Positions 1 to 9,016 of a DNA stretch of 40,705 nucleotides are shown here, piece by piece; within the stretch, counting starts at the first letter, position 1; every line of letters begins with the position of its first letter. Where the stretch lies: positions 1 through 40,705 of the forward strand of contig DUDT01000023.1 in assembly GCA_005110385.1 (NCBI GenBank). The letters run 5' to 3'. The translations under genes were made by a program, and so were the position numbers. The notes under the pieces are model-generated. The model was not told the origin of the DNA. It did no database searches and saw only the letters and a program-made list of their open reading frames with translations. The DNA comes from Candidatus Melainabacteria bacterium (lineage in GTDB: Bacteria > Cyanobacteriota > Vampirovibrionia > LMEP-6097).

Positions 1-3000
1 TGTTACCAGTTATAGTGTTATTCAAGGAATTACCAGTACCATTTATATTCGCTGATCCAGTTAAAGTCAGGTTCTCAATATCACTTCCAAGGCTGTAGTT
101 TATAGATGCATTTACTGTATCTATACCAGATGAGTCAGTTACGACATCACCCGCATTATCGACTATATAAGTATCATTGCCCTTACCACCAGCGAGTGAA
201 TCTGCGCCAAGACCACCATTAAGTGTATTATTACCATTGTTACCAATTATAGTGTTATTCAAGGAATTACCAGTACCATTTATATTCGCTGATCCAGTTA
301 AAGTCAGGTTCTCAACATCACTTCCAAGGCTGTAATTTATAGAGGCATTTACTGTATCTGTTCCCTCATTTGTGAGTTCTGTTACGACATCATTCGCATT
401 ATCGACTATATAGGTGTCATTTCCAGCACCACCACCAAGTGTATCTATGCCAAGACCACCATTAAGATAGTCATTACCAGCACCGCCAACGAGTTTATCG
501 GCACCATCGCCACCGAAGAGTGAATCATTACCATCACCACCATCAAGCGTATTGTTACCAGTGTTACCAGTTATAGTGTTATCCGTGGAATTACCAGTAC
601 CATTTAAGTTCGCTGATCCAGTCAAAGTCAGGTTCTCAATATTAGCTCCAAGGGTGTAGTTTACAGAGGCATTTACTGTATCTGTTCCCTCACCTAATGA
701 CTCTGTTACAACATCACCAGTATCATCAACTATATAAGTATCATTCCCATCACCACCAATGAGTTTGTCAACACCTGTACCGCCATCAAGATAGTCATTA
801 CCAATGCCGCCAATGAGTTTATCGTTGCCATCGCCACCAAGTAGCGAATCATTACCATCGCCACCATCAAGTGTATTATTACCAGTATTACCAGTTATAA
901 CGTTATCTAGATCATTACCAGTACCATCTAAATTCCCAGTTCCAGTTAAAGTCAAGTTCTCAAAATTAGTTAAAAGGCTGTAAGTTATAGATGATCTTAC
1001 CGTATCCGTGCCTTCACCTGATGACTCCGTTACGGAATCATAAATATCGTCAATGACATAAGTATCATTTCCAATACCACCAGAGAGTTTATCTATATCA
1101 TTCCCGCCATCAAGCCAGTCGTCACCATCGCCACCAATGAGTATATCGTTAGCATCACCACCAAGGAGTTTATCGTCACCAGCACCACCATCAAGTTTAT
1201 TCTCACCATCATTACCAGTTATAGTATTATTTAGAATATTACCAGTGCCATTTAAATCCCCTGCTCCATTTTCTAAAGTCAGGTTCTCGACATTAGCTCC
1301 AAGGGTGTAATTTATAAAGGATTTTACCGTATCTGTACCTTCACCTGATAGCTCTATTATGATATCAGTAGCATCGCCACTGACATTAATTATATAGGTA
1401 TCATCTCCAGCACCACCTTTGAGTGTATCCGTGCCACCGCCACCGGTAAGTGTGTTTTTACCAGAATTACCAGTTATAGTGTTATCATCAGCACTACCGG
1501 TACCGTTTATATCCCCAGTTCCAGTTAAAACCAGATTCTCAATATTAGTTCCAATGGTATAACTTATATACGACTCTACCGTATCTGTACCTGCATTATC
1601 TCGCTCTAGTATGATATCGTTTAGATCATCAATTACATAGGTATCATCTCCGGTACCACCCTCGAGTGTATCAATTCCACCGCCACCGTCGAGTGTATCA
1701 TTACCGCCACCACCACTAAGCTTGTTATCGCCAGAATTACCAGTTATAATGTTATCTTCGGAATTACCAGTACCATTCAAATCTGCTGATCCAGTTAAAG
1801 TCAAGTTTTCAAAATTAGTTGCAAGAGTATAATCTGCAGATGATTTTACCGTATCTGTACCTTCATTGAATGACTCTATTAGGATATCATTAGCATCATC
1901 AACTATATAAGTATCATTTCCAGCACCGCCCTTGAGTGTGTCTATGCCAGCGCCACCATCAAGTGTATCATCACCAAGACCACCATCAATGTAGTCATCA
2001 CCCATACCACCATAAAGTGTATTATTACCAGTGTTACCGATTACAGTGTTATTCAAGGAATTACCAGTGCCACTTAAATTCTCTGATCCAGTTAAAATTA
2101 AGTCCTCAATGTTACCAAAGAGGGTGTAATCGGCAGATGATTTTACCGTATCCGTGCCATTATTTGATGACTCGATTACGATATCATTGCTATCATCAAC
2201 TATATAAGTATCATTTCCAGCACCACCATAAAGTGTATCTGCACCAAGACCACCATCAAGTGTGTTATTACCAGTGTTACCAGTGATAACGTTATCATTG
2301 TCATTACCAGTAGCATTTAGATCTTCTGTTCCAGTTAAAGTCAAGTTCTCGACATTAGCTCCAAGACTGTAGTTTATAGATGCATTTATGGTATCCGTGC
2401 CTTCACCTATGAGCTCTGTTACGACGTCACCAGTATTATCGACTACATAAGTGTCATCACCAGTACCACCGATAAGTGTGTCTGTACCAGCACCGCCATC
2501 AAGTGTATTGTTACCAGTGTTACCAGTTATAGTATTAGCTTCAGCGTTACCAGTACCATTTATATTCGCTGATCCAGTTAAAGTCAGGTTCTCAACATTA
2601 GCTCCAAGGCTGTAGTTTACAGATGCATTTACTGTATCTGTTCCCTCATTTGTGAGCTCTGTTACGACATCACCCGCATTGTCGACTATATAAGTATCAT
2701 TGCCCTTACCGCCAGCGAGCGAATCTACACCAGCGCCACCATCAAGTGTGTTGTTACCAGTATTACCAATTATAATGTTATTATCAGCATTGCCAGTACC
2801 ATCTAAATCTCCTGATCCAGTTAAAGTCAGGTTCTCAATATTAGCTCCAAGGCTATAGTTTATAGATGCATTTACTGTATCAGCACCCTGACCTGCTGAT
2901 TCTTTTAGAACATCATTAAGATCATTGACTATATAAGTATCATTTCCAGCACCACCGATAAGTGTATCATTTCCAGCACCACCATTAAGTGTATTATCAC

Positions 3001-3290
3001 CAGTGTTACCGGTTATAATGTTGTCAGAAGAATTGCCAGTACCATTTATATTCGCTGATCCAGTTAAAGTCAAGTTCTCGACATTAGCGCCAAGGCTGTA
3101 ATCTATAGATGCATTTACTGTATCGGTTCCAGCTAAAGCAGACTCTATTACGACGTCACCCTTATTATCAACTATATAAGTATCATTGCCACCTTTACCA
3201 ATAAGCGTGTCTGCACCACCAAGACCATCGAGTGTATCATTACCAGCGCCACCAGTAAGTGTATTAACACCACTGGTTCCAGCAAGATTG
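1..3290 (-). repeat. Tandem ~240-330-bp modules encoding RTX plus linker block
   Basis: Twelve copies of a module encoding (NDTYIVD)-(GTDTV..S..Y.L..N.ENLTLTG)-(NGTGN..NNTITGNTGNNTLDGG). Copies differ in length because one to four RTX nonapeptides are inserted per module. DNA-level identity between neighbours is high: the stretches starting at 1 and 241 are nearly the same, while central copies (about 900-1900) are more diverged. This suggests recent recombination among the modules nearest the left edge of the window. Confidence 0.85.
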
Positions 3291-3568
3291 AGGGGAGATT
3301 TATTACCAGTATAAGGTTTATAAGTATTTATATCCTTACGATTCGTCAGCCTTTCATTAAGCCTATCTTCATTTCGCAATCGTGCAGCTTCAAGCGCCTC
3401 ATCAGATAAACTGACGCTATCTGAACTAGTTTCATCCTGAGCTGTTCCAGTTTTAGTATTTCCTTGCGTGCGACCATTTCGTGCGAGGTATATAGATAGA
3501 AAAGTTTCCTGACTAGAAACCATCTCTAGTCTCTTTTTATTGCTAAAACCGCTTGGACCAGTAGCCAT
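1..3568 (-). CDS. RTX-type repeat protein, N-terminal part (runs off window)
   Basis: The minus-strand frame from the ATG at 3568-3566 stays open for 1189 codons to the window edge, so the C-terminus is missing. A good Shine-Dalgarno (AAGGTGA on the minus strand) precedes the ATG. The first ~90 residues are non-repetitive and polar. After that come glycine/aspartate nonapeptides of the GGxGxDxL type (GGAGNDTLDG and similar), the calcium-binding beta-roll signature of RTX proteins. They alternate with a second conserved block, NDTYIVD then GTDTVNASINYSLGANVENL, present twelve times. RTX proteins are usually secreted by type I systems using a C-terminal signal, which would lie outside the window, and no transporter genes are visible here. 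No catalytic domain is seen, so an adhesin or surface-layer role is as likely as a toxin. Confidence 0.85.
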   Translation of the reverse strand, partial: MATGPSGFSNKKRLEMVSSQETFLSIYLARNGRTQGNTKTGTAQDETSSDSVSLSDEALEAARLRNEDRLNERLTNRKDINTYKPYTGNKSPLNLAGTSGVNTLTGGAGNDTLDGLGGADTLIGKGGNDTYIVDNKGDVVIESALAGTDTVNASIDYSLGANVENLTLTGSANINGTGNSSDNIITGNTGDNTLNGGAGNDTLIGGAGNDTYIVNDLNDVLKESAGQGADTVNASINYSLGANIENLTLTGSGDLDGTGNADNNIIIGNTGNNTLDGGAGVDSLAGGKGNDTYIVDNAGDVVTELTNEGTDTVNASVNYSLGANVENLTLTGSANINGTGNAEANTITGNTGNNTLDGGAGTDTLIGGTGDDTYVVDNTGDVVTELIGEGTDTINASINYSLGANVENLTLTGTEDLNATGNDNDNVITGNTGNNTLDGGLGADTLYGGAGNDTYIVDDSNDIVIESSNNGTDTVKSSADYTLFGNIEDLILTGSENLSGTGNSLNNTVIGNTGNNTLYGGMGDDYIDGGLGDDTLDGGAGIDTLKGGAGNDTYIVDDANDILIESFNEGTDTVKSSADYTLATNFENLTLTGSADLNGTGNSEDNIITGNSGDNKLSGGGGNDTLDGGGGIDTLEGGTGDDTYVIDDLNDIILERDNAGTDTVESYISYTIGTNIENLVLTGTGDINGTGSADDNTITGNSGKNTLTGGGGTDTLKGGAGDDTYIINVSGDATDIIIELSGEGTDTVKSFINYTLGANVENLTLENGAGDLNGTGNILNNTITGNDGENKLDGGAGDDKLLGGDANDILIGGDGDDWLDGGNDIDKLSGGIGNDTYVIDDIYDSVTESSGEGTDTVRSSITYSLLTNFENLTLTGTGNLDGTGNDLDNVITGNTGNNTLDGGDGNDSLLGGDGNDKLIGGIGNDYLDGGTGVDKLIGGDGNDTYIVDDTGDVVTESLGEGTDTVNASVNYTLGANIENLTLTGSANLNGTGNSTDNTITGNTGNNTLDGGDGNDSLFGGDGADKLVGGAGNDYLNGGLGIDTLGGGAGNDTYIVDNANDVVTELTNEGTDTVNASINYSLGSDVENLTLTGSANINGTGNSLNNTIIGNNGNNTLNGGLGADSLAGGKGNDTYIVDNAGDVVTDSSGIDTVNASINYSLGSDIENLTLTGSANINGTGNSLNNTITGN

Positions 3569-3775
3569 AATTCAGTCACCTTATTATCTTATTCCACACA
3601 CTTTCCATTAATATCTTTTTCAAGATAGCTTTCGAAATACTGTGACTCTACCTACTTAGCAAACTCAAGATAACGTTATATTATCTTAATTTAAAATGGC
3701 TCTAGAATAAGAAGTTTCAAGGTGAGCGAAGCGAATCTGAATATTATGTTTAGTGAGTAAGGGTATTTCGTGAAA

Positions 3776-4501
3776 TTATCTACTAGAATATTTTTTCAGC
3801 TTCAAAGGACCAAAATTATTATTATCTTTAAGGAGTTTCGCTGAAGTATTTATATAGGAAGAGTTATCTCTCTCTTGAATAGCTTCGCCTAATTTTCTTT
3901 TTTTATTATTAGCGAATAATGATTTATTCTGCATTAACTCTTCTCTATCTAGGATTACTACAGCACTTTCACTGTTGTCTATAATATCGAAACTAGTTTC
4001 ATCCCTAAAAGAAAGCTTCTGCCACCTTCTACCATTCTGCATGGATTTTGTCTCAGATTGATCCTTAATCTGCTCATCTACATTCTGTTGATCTACTATT
4101 TCTAGGTCGCGAATATACTCTTTTAATTTATCTTGCTTATCGGAGTAAGGTTTTAAATTTGCTTTATTGGTTGATTGCCCATTGGGTGTTTTTTGAGAAC
4201 CTACACGTTCTTTTAATTCATTAGCGAAAAGTGACTTCACGCTATCTACTTTATTGTCGGAAAAAGGTTTAGAGCTTACGGGAGAAGTAGCTCTAGAGGT
4301 TGTAATTTTAGAAATAGATTTTCTTGATAAGGAGGAATCAGAAGCTCTAGAAGAATTTCCAGAATTCGATAAAGGACGAGATTTTACTGAACTTGCTTTA
4401 GCACTGCTAGCGGTAGAACTAGAAGAATCTTCTCTTCCAGAACGACTTAAACTACTAAGCTGAGCATATAAGTCATCCAACTCATTATCTATATTCGCCA
4501 T
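3776..4501 (-). CDS. Serine-rich protein of unknown function
   Basis: 241 residues and not recognised. The N-terminal ~90 residues are very rich in Ser (runs such as SSSSTASSAKASS) and probably disordered. The rest is charged. There is no signal peptide or membrane segment. A short internal similarity links KSLFANELKERVG (near residue 90) and KSLFANNKKRKLG (near residue 195), a possible binding motif used twice. It lies downstream of the 78-residue gene on the same strand (gap of 74 bp) and upstream of the RTX gene. No convincing Shine-Dalgarno precedes the ATG, so it may be translated from a longer transcript. Confidence 0.6.
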   Translation of the reverse strand: MANIDNELDDLYAQLSSLSRSGREDSSSSTASSAKASSVKSRPLSNSGNSSRASDSSLSRKSISKITTSRATSPVSSKPFSDNKVDSVKSLFANELKERVGSQKTPNGQSTNKANLKPYSDKQDKLKEYIRDLEIVDQQNVDEQIKDQSETKSMQNGRRWQKLSFRDETSFDIIDNSESAVVILDREELMQNKSLFANNKKRKLGEAIQERDNSSYINTSAKLLKDNNNFGPLKLKKYSSR

Positions 4502-4575
4502 ATAGATTAATATTCACTTTTAGTTAGACTAAAATATTAGGCGGGATGGGGGATATTTAAAGGTTATCGCTGCAA

Positions 4576-4812
4576 TTAACCGATCCTCCCAGTAGCAAAA
4601 TCAGCAGCTGCAATAGTTGCCGCAGTCCCTGGTTCAAATCTTACACTATTCAATGCATTCCTTATTGCATCCAGTGGAGATATACTAGATACATCAGCTG
4701 CTTTTGTTGAATTAACATTCGTAAGCCTTACACCATCAGCACCACCAATATTTCGATTAAAACCACCAATACCTTCACATAATACTTCTCTATTACCAAA
4801 TCTATTTTTCAT
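4576..4812 (-). CDS. Small unknown protein (78 aa)
   Basis: Starts at an ATG preceded by a strong AGGAGA Shine-Dalgarno, which makes it a likely real gene despite its size. The sequence is rich in Gly, Asn and Ala (FNRNIGGADGVRLTNVN near residue 18) and ends in GRIG. There is one Cys, no signal peptide and no membrane helix. I do not recognise the family. A secreted peptide or phage-like small structural protein is possible, but nothing in the sequence decides it. Confidence 0.55.
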   Translation of the reverse strand: MKNRFGNREVLCEGIGGFNRNIGGADGVRLTNVNSTKAADVSSISPLDAIRNALNSVRFEPGTAATIAAADFATGRIG

Positions 4813-4905
4813 AAAATGTTTCTCCTAACTTTTAACTTTATAAACATATAAAGAAAACCCCATGATTTTTTTGATATAAATTTTTAAAATTTTTCAAAAA
4901 AATTT

Positions 4906-6114
4906 TCATAAACTAATAATCCTTGTCTGTGGATAGTAAAAACCTATAATTTCAGCATAATCACTTGCGTTATTAGCCATAGCTTTAGCACCATACTGTG
5001 ACATACCTATACCATGCCCGAAACCACGCCCTGCAAATATCCATTTATCTCCATCTTTGTGTGGAGTAAATGAAGAACTTGGTAAAGATAGCTTATGCCT
5101 CAGCTCTTCACCGATAAGCAATTTAGTTTTTTTAGCATCTTTCGATATTAATAAATAATCAGAAGCCACTGGCAAAATCTCTTCTATATCAAAGAAACTT
5201 ATCCCAACAAGGTCATTTAGCTCATCATCGCTAAATTTTCTCTGCCATGAATTAAATGGACCATCTTCAGGGTAGGCTGATTTAGATATTAAATAATGCT
5301 TAGCAGCTAATTTCCAAGTGAATTCTGGTGCTGAAATAAAACCACCGTGACTACTACTGTAAAAGACTCTCGCTAAAAGACCGTATTTATCTATGATTAC
5401 CTGATTCTTAGTAGATTTAACCGCACTCACACTACGTTCTGAGATTTTTTCCGTGCCGTTAAACCTCTGATCAGCGACACTAGAAGCCACATCATAGTCA
5501 CTATCTGCGCTAAATTCTAGCTGGTTTAAAAGATAAGTTCTCGCTGTAACTGCCTGAGCCTTTAAAGCCTCAGTAGGCCAAGAACTTGGGATTTCAGAAC
5601 CGACGACTACGCTTAAATACTCTTCTAAAGGCAGTTTCAGAATTACTTCTAACGCTGAACCCTTCTTTTTAATCTGTACTTTATTCGTTTTTTTCAGGTT
5701 ATATTTTAAAGCGTCCGCACCAAAGGCTTCTAAAATCACTTCAAAGAAGGCAGCATCAGAACCGAACTCAACAGTATTATCCTTAAATTTCGCAGTAAAA
5801 GTCTTGTAATCATAACGAATTTCCTGCTTATTTCCCTGCTGTATATAGACCTTATAAACAGCGTCATTTAAAAGAACTCGAACATTTAGATTCTCGTCGA
5901 TATTTGCTGGAAATCGCTCAACTCCTAAGAGTTTTCCGCTATTTGAGTTATTTTTTTGATTTTCAGAAGCCTTTAATTCTTTTTCGCTTATCGGCGATGC
6001 CATAGCTTTAGAGTTTAAATCCTCAGCTTTAGTTAAGAGAGTCGAGGAATTTAAAAATAAACTGATACTGCCAAGTATCATCAATTTCCTTGAAACTAAT
6101 TTATTTTTAAGCAT
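4906..6114 (-). CDS. SpoIID/LytB-domain protein, probable peptidoglycan lytic transglycosylase
   Basis: 402 residues. An N-terminal signal sequence is visible (LMILGSISLFLNSSTLLTKA, about residues 11-30). The SpoIID domain follows: EIPSSWPTEALKAQAVTART near residue 175 carries the glutamate and the WPxEALKAQAVxART signature, and GRGFGHGIGMSQYGAKAMA near residue 365 is the C-terminal signature. Known SpoIID proteins cleave glycan strands after stem-peptide removal. In non-sporulating bacteria, including cyanobacterial relatives, they are envelope remodelling enzymes. Presence here does not imply sporulation. It is a monocistronic gene, divergent from the radical SAM gene. Confidence 0.88.
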   Translation of the reverse strand: MLKNKLVSRKLMILGSISLFLNSSTLLTKAEDLNSKAMASPISEKELKASENQKNNSNSGKLLGVERFPANIDENLNVRVLLNDAVYKVYIQQGNKQEIRYDYKTFTAKFKDNTVEFGSDAAFFEVILEAFGADALKYNLKKTNKVQIKKKGSALEVILKLPLEEYLSVVVGSEIPSSWPTEALKAQAVTARTYLLNQLEFSADSDYDVASSVADQRFNGTEKISERSVSAVKSTKNQVIIDKYGLLARVFYSSSHGGFISAPEFTWKLAAKHYLISKSAYPEDGPFNSWQRKFSDDELNDLVGISFFDIEEILPVASDYLLISKDAKKTKLLIGEELRHKLSLPSSSFTPHKDGDKWIFAGRGFGHGIGMSQYGAKAMANNASDYAEIIGFYYPQTRIISL

Positions 6115-6225
6115 AAGTTTAGCTTAGCAGTAGTAAGTTAAAGATTTAACAGGAAAAATAATTAAGTCGTATTATAATTAAAATCTCTTTACTGGATTGG
6201 ATTTTCAAAGAGAAAATCTAATTAA

Positions 6226-6248
6226 GGGCATGTAGCCGATACATACCC
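6226..6248 (+). promoter_or_regulatory. Hairpin in the 5' leader of the radical SAM gene
   Basis: GGGCATGTA and TACATACCC pair over 8 of 9 positions around a 5-nt loop (GCCGA). The hairpin lies about 34 nt before the ATG, just upstream of the purine-rich AATGGAGAAG. No U-tract follows, so it is not an obvious terminator. It might tune translation or stabilise the mRNA. I recognise no riboswitch class. Confidence 0.3.
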
Positions 6249-6281
6249 ATTCAATGGAGAAGTTTATAAAGAAAATAGTTT

Positions 6282-7256
6282 ATGGTCGAACCTGATAATA
6301 AATCCAAAAACAGAATCTCCTACGTCTATGGACCAGTAAGTTCATGGCGCAATGGTACTTCTTTAGGCATAGATCCCATTGGTGCTGTTAGCACTTGCAG
6401 TTTTAACTGTTCCTACTGTCAGCTTGGGCAGATCCAGAATGTAACTCGCAAGCGCAAGATTTACGTGGAGACTGAGCTTATTATTGAGGATTTAGAAAAA
6501 GCTTATCAGGGCGATGATGTGGAGAAAGTTGATTTTACTAAACTTGATGTTATTACATTTGCTGGTTCTGGGGAACCGACTCTTGCTTTAAATCTTGGGG
6601 AGATGATTAAGTCTATAAAAAATTGGCTTAAAGCTAAAAATTTAAAAGCTGTCCCAGTCTCTATTTTAACCAATGCTACGACTTTAGAAGACGAAGAAGT
6701 ACGCAGGGATTTAAAAGAAGCTGATTTAATTTCCCTGAAACTTGATGCTAGTGATGAACTGAGTTTAAAAAGCATTAACCAAGCCGCTACTGGGCTTAGT
6801 TTAGAAGGAATTATTAATGGCATTAAATTATTAAAATCCGAAATTGCTTTATCACACTTATCGGCAAAGCCAGAATTACAGTTACAGATTATGTTTTTAC
6901 CTAAATTCGCTGAGAATCCAGATCATACAAAGAAACTAGCTGAACTAATCACCGAAATCGAAATTTATAAAATACAGATAAACACTCCAACTCGCGCTAA
7001 GCCTAAATCTGGAAAAGAATACTGGATAGAAACTCGAGGTAATCACTATAATAGCTCTCAAGAAAAGTATTTAGAGCTTCCGGTTATTTCTAAAGAGCAG
7101 GCTTTTAAAATCGAGGATGACCTCATCTCACTTATCGGCGAGATAAGGGAAGATAAAAGAATTCCCCCCCTAGCTCAATCGAAAATTGCTGATACTTCTA
7201 TTGAACTCGGTGAACGGTCTTCGAAATTGCAGATAATTAATGTCTATAAAAGATAA
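6282..7256 (+). CDS. Radical SAM protein (COG0731-like Fe-S oxidoreductase)
   Basis: 324 residues. The radical SAM cluster motif CxxxCxxC is seen as CSFNCSYC near residues 39-46, embedded in SLGIDPIGAVSTCSFNCSYC. This arrangement is typical of the COG0731 group, related to but shorter than the TYW1 wyosine-base enzymes. FAGSGEPTL near residue 94 is the SAM-binding GGE-like motif. The rest fits a partial TIM barrel, and no extra Fe-S cysteines are evident. The substrate is unknown. It is followed after 6 bp by an unknown gene and then trmL, so an RNA-modification link is suggested by context only. Confidence 0.82.
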   Translation: MVEPDNKSKNRISYVYGPVSSWRNGTSLGIDPIGAVSTCSFNCSYCQLGQIQNVTRKRKIYVETELIIEDLEKAYQGDDVEKVDFTKLDVITFAGSGEPTLALNLGEMIKSIKNWLKAKNLKAVPVSILTNATTLEDEEVRRDLKEADLISLKLDASDELSLKSINQAATGLSLEGIINGIKLLKSEIALSHLSAKPELQLQIMFLPKFAENPDHTKKLAELITEIEIYKIQINTPTRAKPKSGKEYWIETRGNHYNSSQEKYLELPVISKEQAFKIEDDLISLIGEIREDKRIPPLAQSKIADTSIELGERSSKLQIINVYKR

Positions 7257-7262
7257 ACTCCA

Positions 7263-8402
7263 GTGCTTAAACCAGCGACTTTTTACTCGATTATAAATTT
7301 AAAAGCAGATGAAAAAGACGCCGATCATACAGCTCAAAAACAGCAGCTTATCAATTTAAGAAACAAATACCAGAAGCTCATCCAAGATTTTAAAACTGAC
7401 GTATTAGAAAAAGGTATACAGGAAATTAAGCTTGAAATCAGCCTAGCATCAGCTTCCTTAGAGGAGAATATAAGTTTATTTAAAGCCTTATTAAGTGATC
7501 AAAATCTACAAACCCTCGAACTAAACTTCGCCTCACTTTACGATCATTCCACTTATCAGCGCTTAAATTTATTAATTGGAAGTTTACTAAAAAAGACCAA
7601 AGAGACTACTCAATCATCTCAATTAATCCCTAAAGTCAAAGCCTACACGCCGTTAACAACTAGCTACATCAAGCAAATACTAGAAAACGCAGAAACTGCT
7701 CGCAAGCTTCAATTTCAGCAAGCACCTTACACATTTGAAATTATTCCAGCTATTTTCTGCAAAAAAGATCTTTTCGAGTTAATAACGCTTATCGGCAAAG
7801 CGAGAGCGGAGGCAAGTAAATCAAAAGACTCAATTAGAAACCCAAATAACATCAATTCAATAAAAATCTTTCCCTGTCTTATAAATAATACTGCGGAGCT
7901 AATGCGCTCACTACAGAATCCAATAAAAGAATTACAAGGATTAACATTAAACTACAGCGATAACGAAGGATTAGAAATTAATAATTCTCAAGATTTAGAG
8001 AATCTACTAGAACTAGCTTCGCACTTTGACACTATTACAAGCAAAAAGGCGGAAATCGGAACTCCGCAACAACACCAAGAAATTAAAATTAAAAATTCTT
8101 ATTACCCAAATCGTTTTACTGAAATCATAGAAATGATCTTATTAATCTGGGACACGAGTCCCGACATACACATTATTTGTGCTGGTTTTAATGGTGCTTC
8201 TTTAGAAGAGATCGGCGATTTTTACAGTAAATTAATTAAAACCCTATCAGAGAGAGATTTAGCAGATACCCCTGAATCAAAACAAGCTATTGAAAATAAA
8301 AACTTGGTATCAAGACCAGAGCTAACTGATAAAATTTCTATCGCAACCCGTAATAATAATTTTTATGAGATCCAAGAATTTTTTAAATATAGTTCTATTT
8401 GA
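7263..8402 (+). CDS. Unknown protein between radical SAM and trmL genes
   Basis: 379 residues from a GTG start 6 bp after the radical SAM stop, so it is probably translationally coupled. It is mostly helical and Leu/Lys/Glu-rich (ELKFxxLxxNLQTLEL style segments) with no signal peptide, membrane helices or metal motif that I recognise. Its 3' end overlaps trmL by 38 bp. The conserved-looking operon position suggests a cytosolic protein used with the two enzymes, but no function can be assigned. Confidence 0.6.
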   Translation: MLKPATFYSIINLKADEKDADHTAQKQQLINLRNKYQKLIQDFKTDVLEKGIQEIKLEISLASASLEENISLFKALLSDQNLQTLELNFASLYDHSTYQRLNLLIGSLLKKTKETTQSSQLIPKVKAYTPLTTSYIKQILENAETARKLQFQQAPYTFEIIPAIFCKKDLFELITLIGKARAEASKSKDSIRNPNNINSIKIFPCLINNTAELMRSLQNPIKELQGLTLNYSDNEGLEINNSQDLENLLELASHFDTITSKKAEIGTPQQHQEIKIKNSYYPNRFTEIIEMILLIWDTSPDIHIICAGFNGASLEEIGDFYSKLIKTLSERDLADTPESKQAIENKNLVSRPELTDKISIATRNNNFYEIQEFFKYSSI

Positions 8403-8877
8403 ACCAGAAATACCCCAAAACGCAGGTAATATAGCAAGGATGTGTGTCGCAAATGATCTCAAGTTACACTTAATTAAACCCCTTGGCTTCAAGCTCGATG
8501 ATAAATATTTAAAACGCTCTGCTTTAGATTACTGGGAGTACCTTGAATATACCGTGCATGAAAACTGGGAAGAGTTTTTAAAAACAGAAGGATTTTTAGA
8601 AATGATGGATAATAGCATCCCACGCTCTCCTCTAATAAATAATTCTCTTCATTTCCTCAGCAGTAAAGCCAAGAAAAGTTTTTGGGAAATTAAATATTCC
8701 ACTAATGATTATTTAGTTTTCGGCTCAGAAACTCGTGGACTCAGTAAAAAAATTCATGAAACTTATAAAGAACAAATGCTCTTAGTTCCGATGAGTTCGG
8801 TTAACGCTAGATGCTTAAATCTCGCAAGTACAGTTCAGACAGTATATTACGAAGCTTTTAGGCAGTTAAGTTTCTAG
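8365..8877 (+). CDS. trmL: tRNA (cytidine/uridine-34-2'-O)-methyltransferase TrmL
   Basis: 170 residues, the normal size for TrmL of the SPOUT (trefoil-knot) superfamily. It methylates the wobble ribose of tRNA-Leu isoacceptors using SAM. Motif 1 is LFEPEIPQNAGNIARMC (about residues 11-27), motif 2 is VFGSETRGL (about 118-126) and motif 3 is the knot-forming VPMSSVNARCLNLASTVQ (about 141-158). The ATG start lies inside the upstream gene and has no Shine-Dalgarno, pointing to coupled translation. Confidence 0.92.
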   Translation: MRSKNFLNIVLFEPEIPQNAGNIARMCVANDLKLHLIKPLGFKLDDKYLKRSALDYWEYLEYTVHENWEEFLKTEGFLEMMDNSIPRSPLINNSLHFLSSKAKKSFWEIKYSTNDYLVFGSETRGLSKKIHETYKEQMLLVPMSSVNARCLNLASTVQTVYYEAFRQLSF

Positions 8878-8951
8878 CACGGCGTAGAACCTCACTATGT
8901 CATCATCACTAATTTCAAAATCTAAATTAAATTAATAAGAATTACAGGTTA

Positions 8952-8977
8952 TAAACTAGGTCAAACAGGGTAGATAA
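8952..8977 (+). promoter_or_regulatory. Possible sigma-28-type flagellin promoter
   Basis: TAAA at 8952-8955 and GTAGATAA at 8970-8977 (6 of 8 match to GCCGATAA) are separated by 14 bp. This approximates the FliA/sigma-28 consensus and lies 39 bp before the flagellin start. It is sequence similarity only. Confidence 0.35.
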
Positions 8978-9016
8978 TAAATATAATACTTAACACTGCA
9001 TGGGGAGGGGGACAGC

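Noticed and set aside
1936-2286. Plus-strand open frame rich in His, Tyr and Cys
   Set aside because: It is the antisense of RTX repeats; the repetitive composition follows from the minus-strand gene.
4906-6114. Evidence for endospore formation from a SpoIID protein
   Set aside because: SpoIID/LytB domains are widespread in non-sporulating bacteria and no other sporulation gene is in the window.
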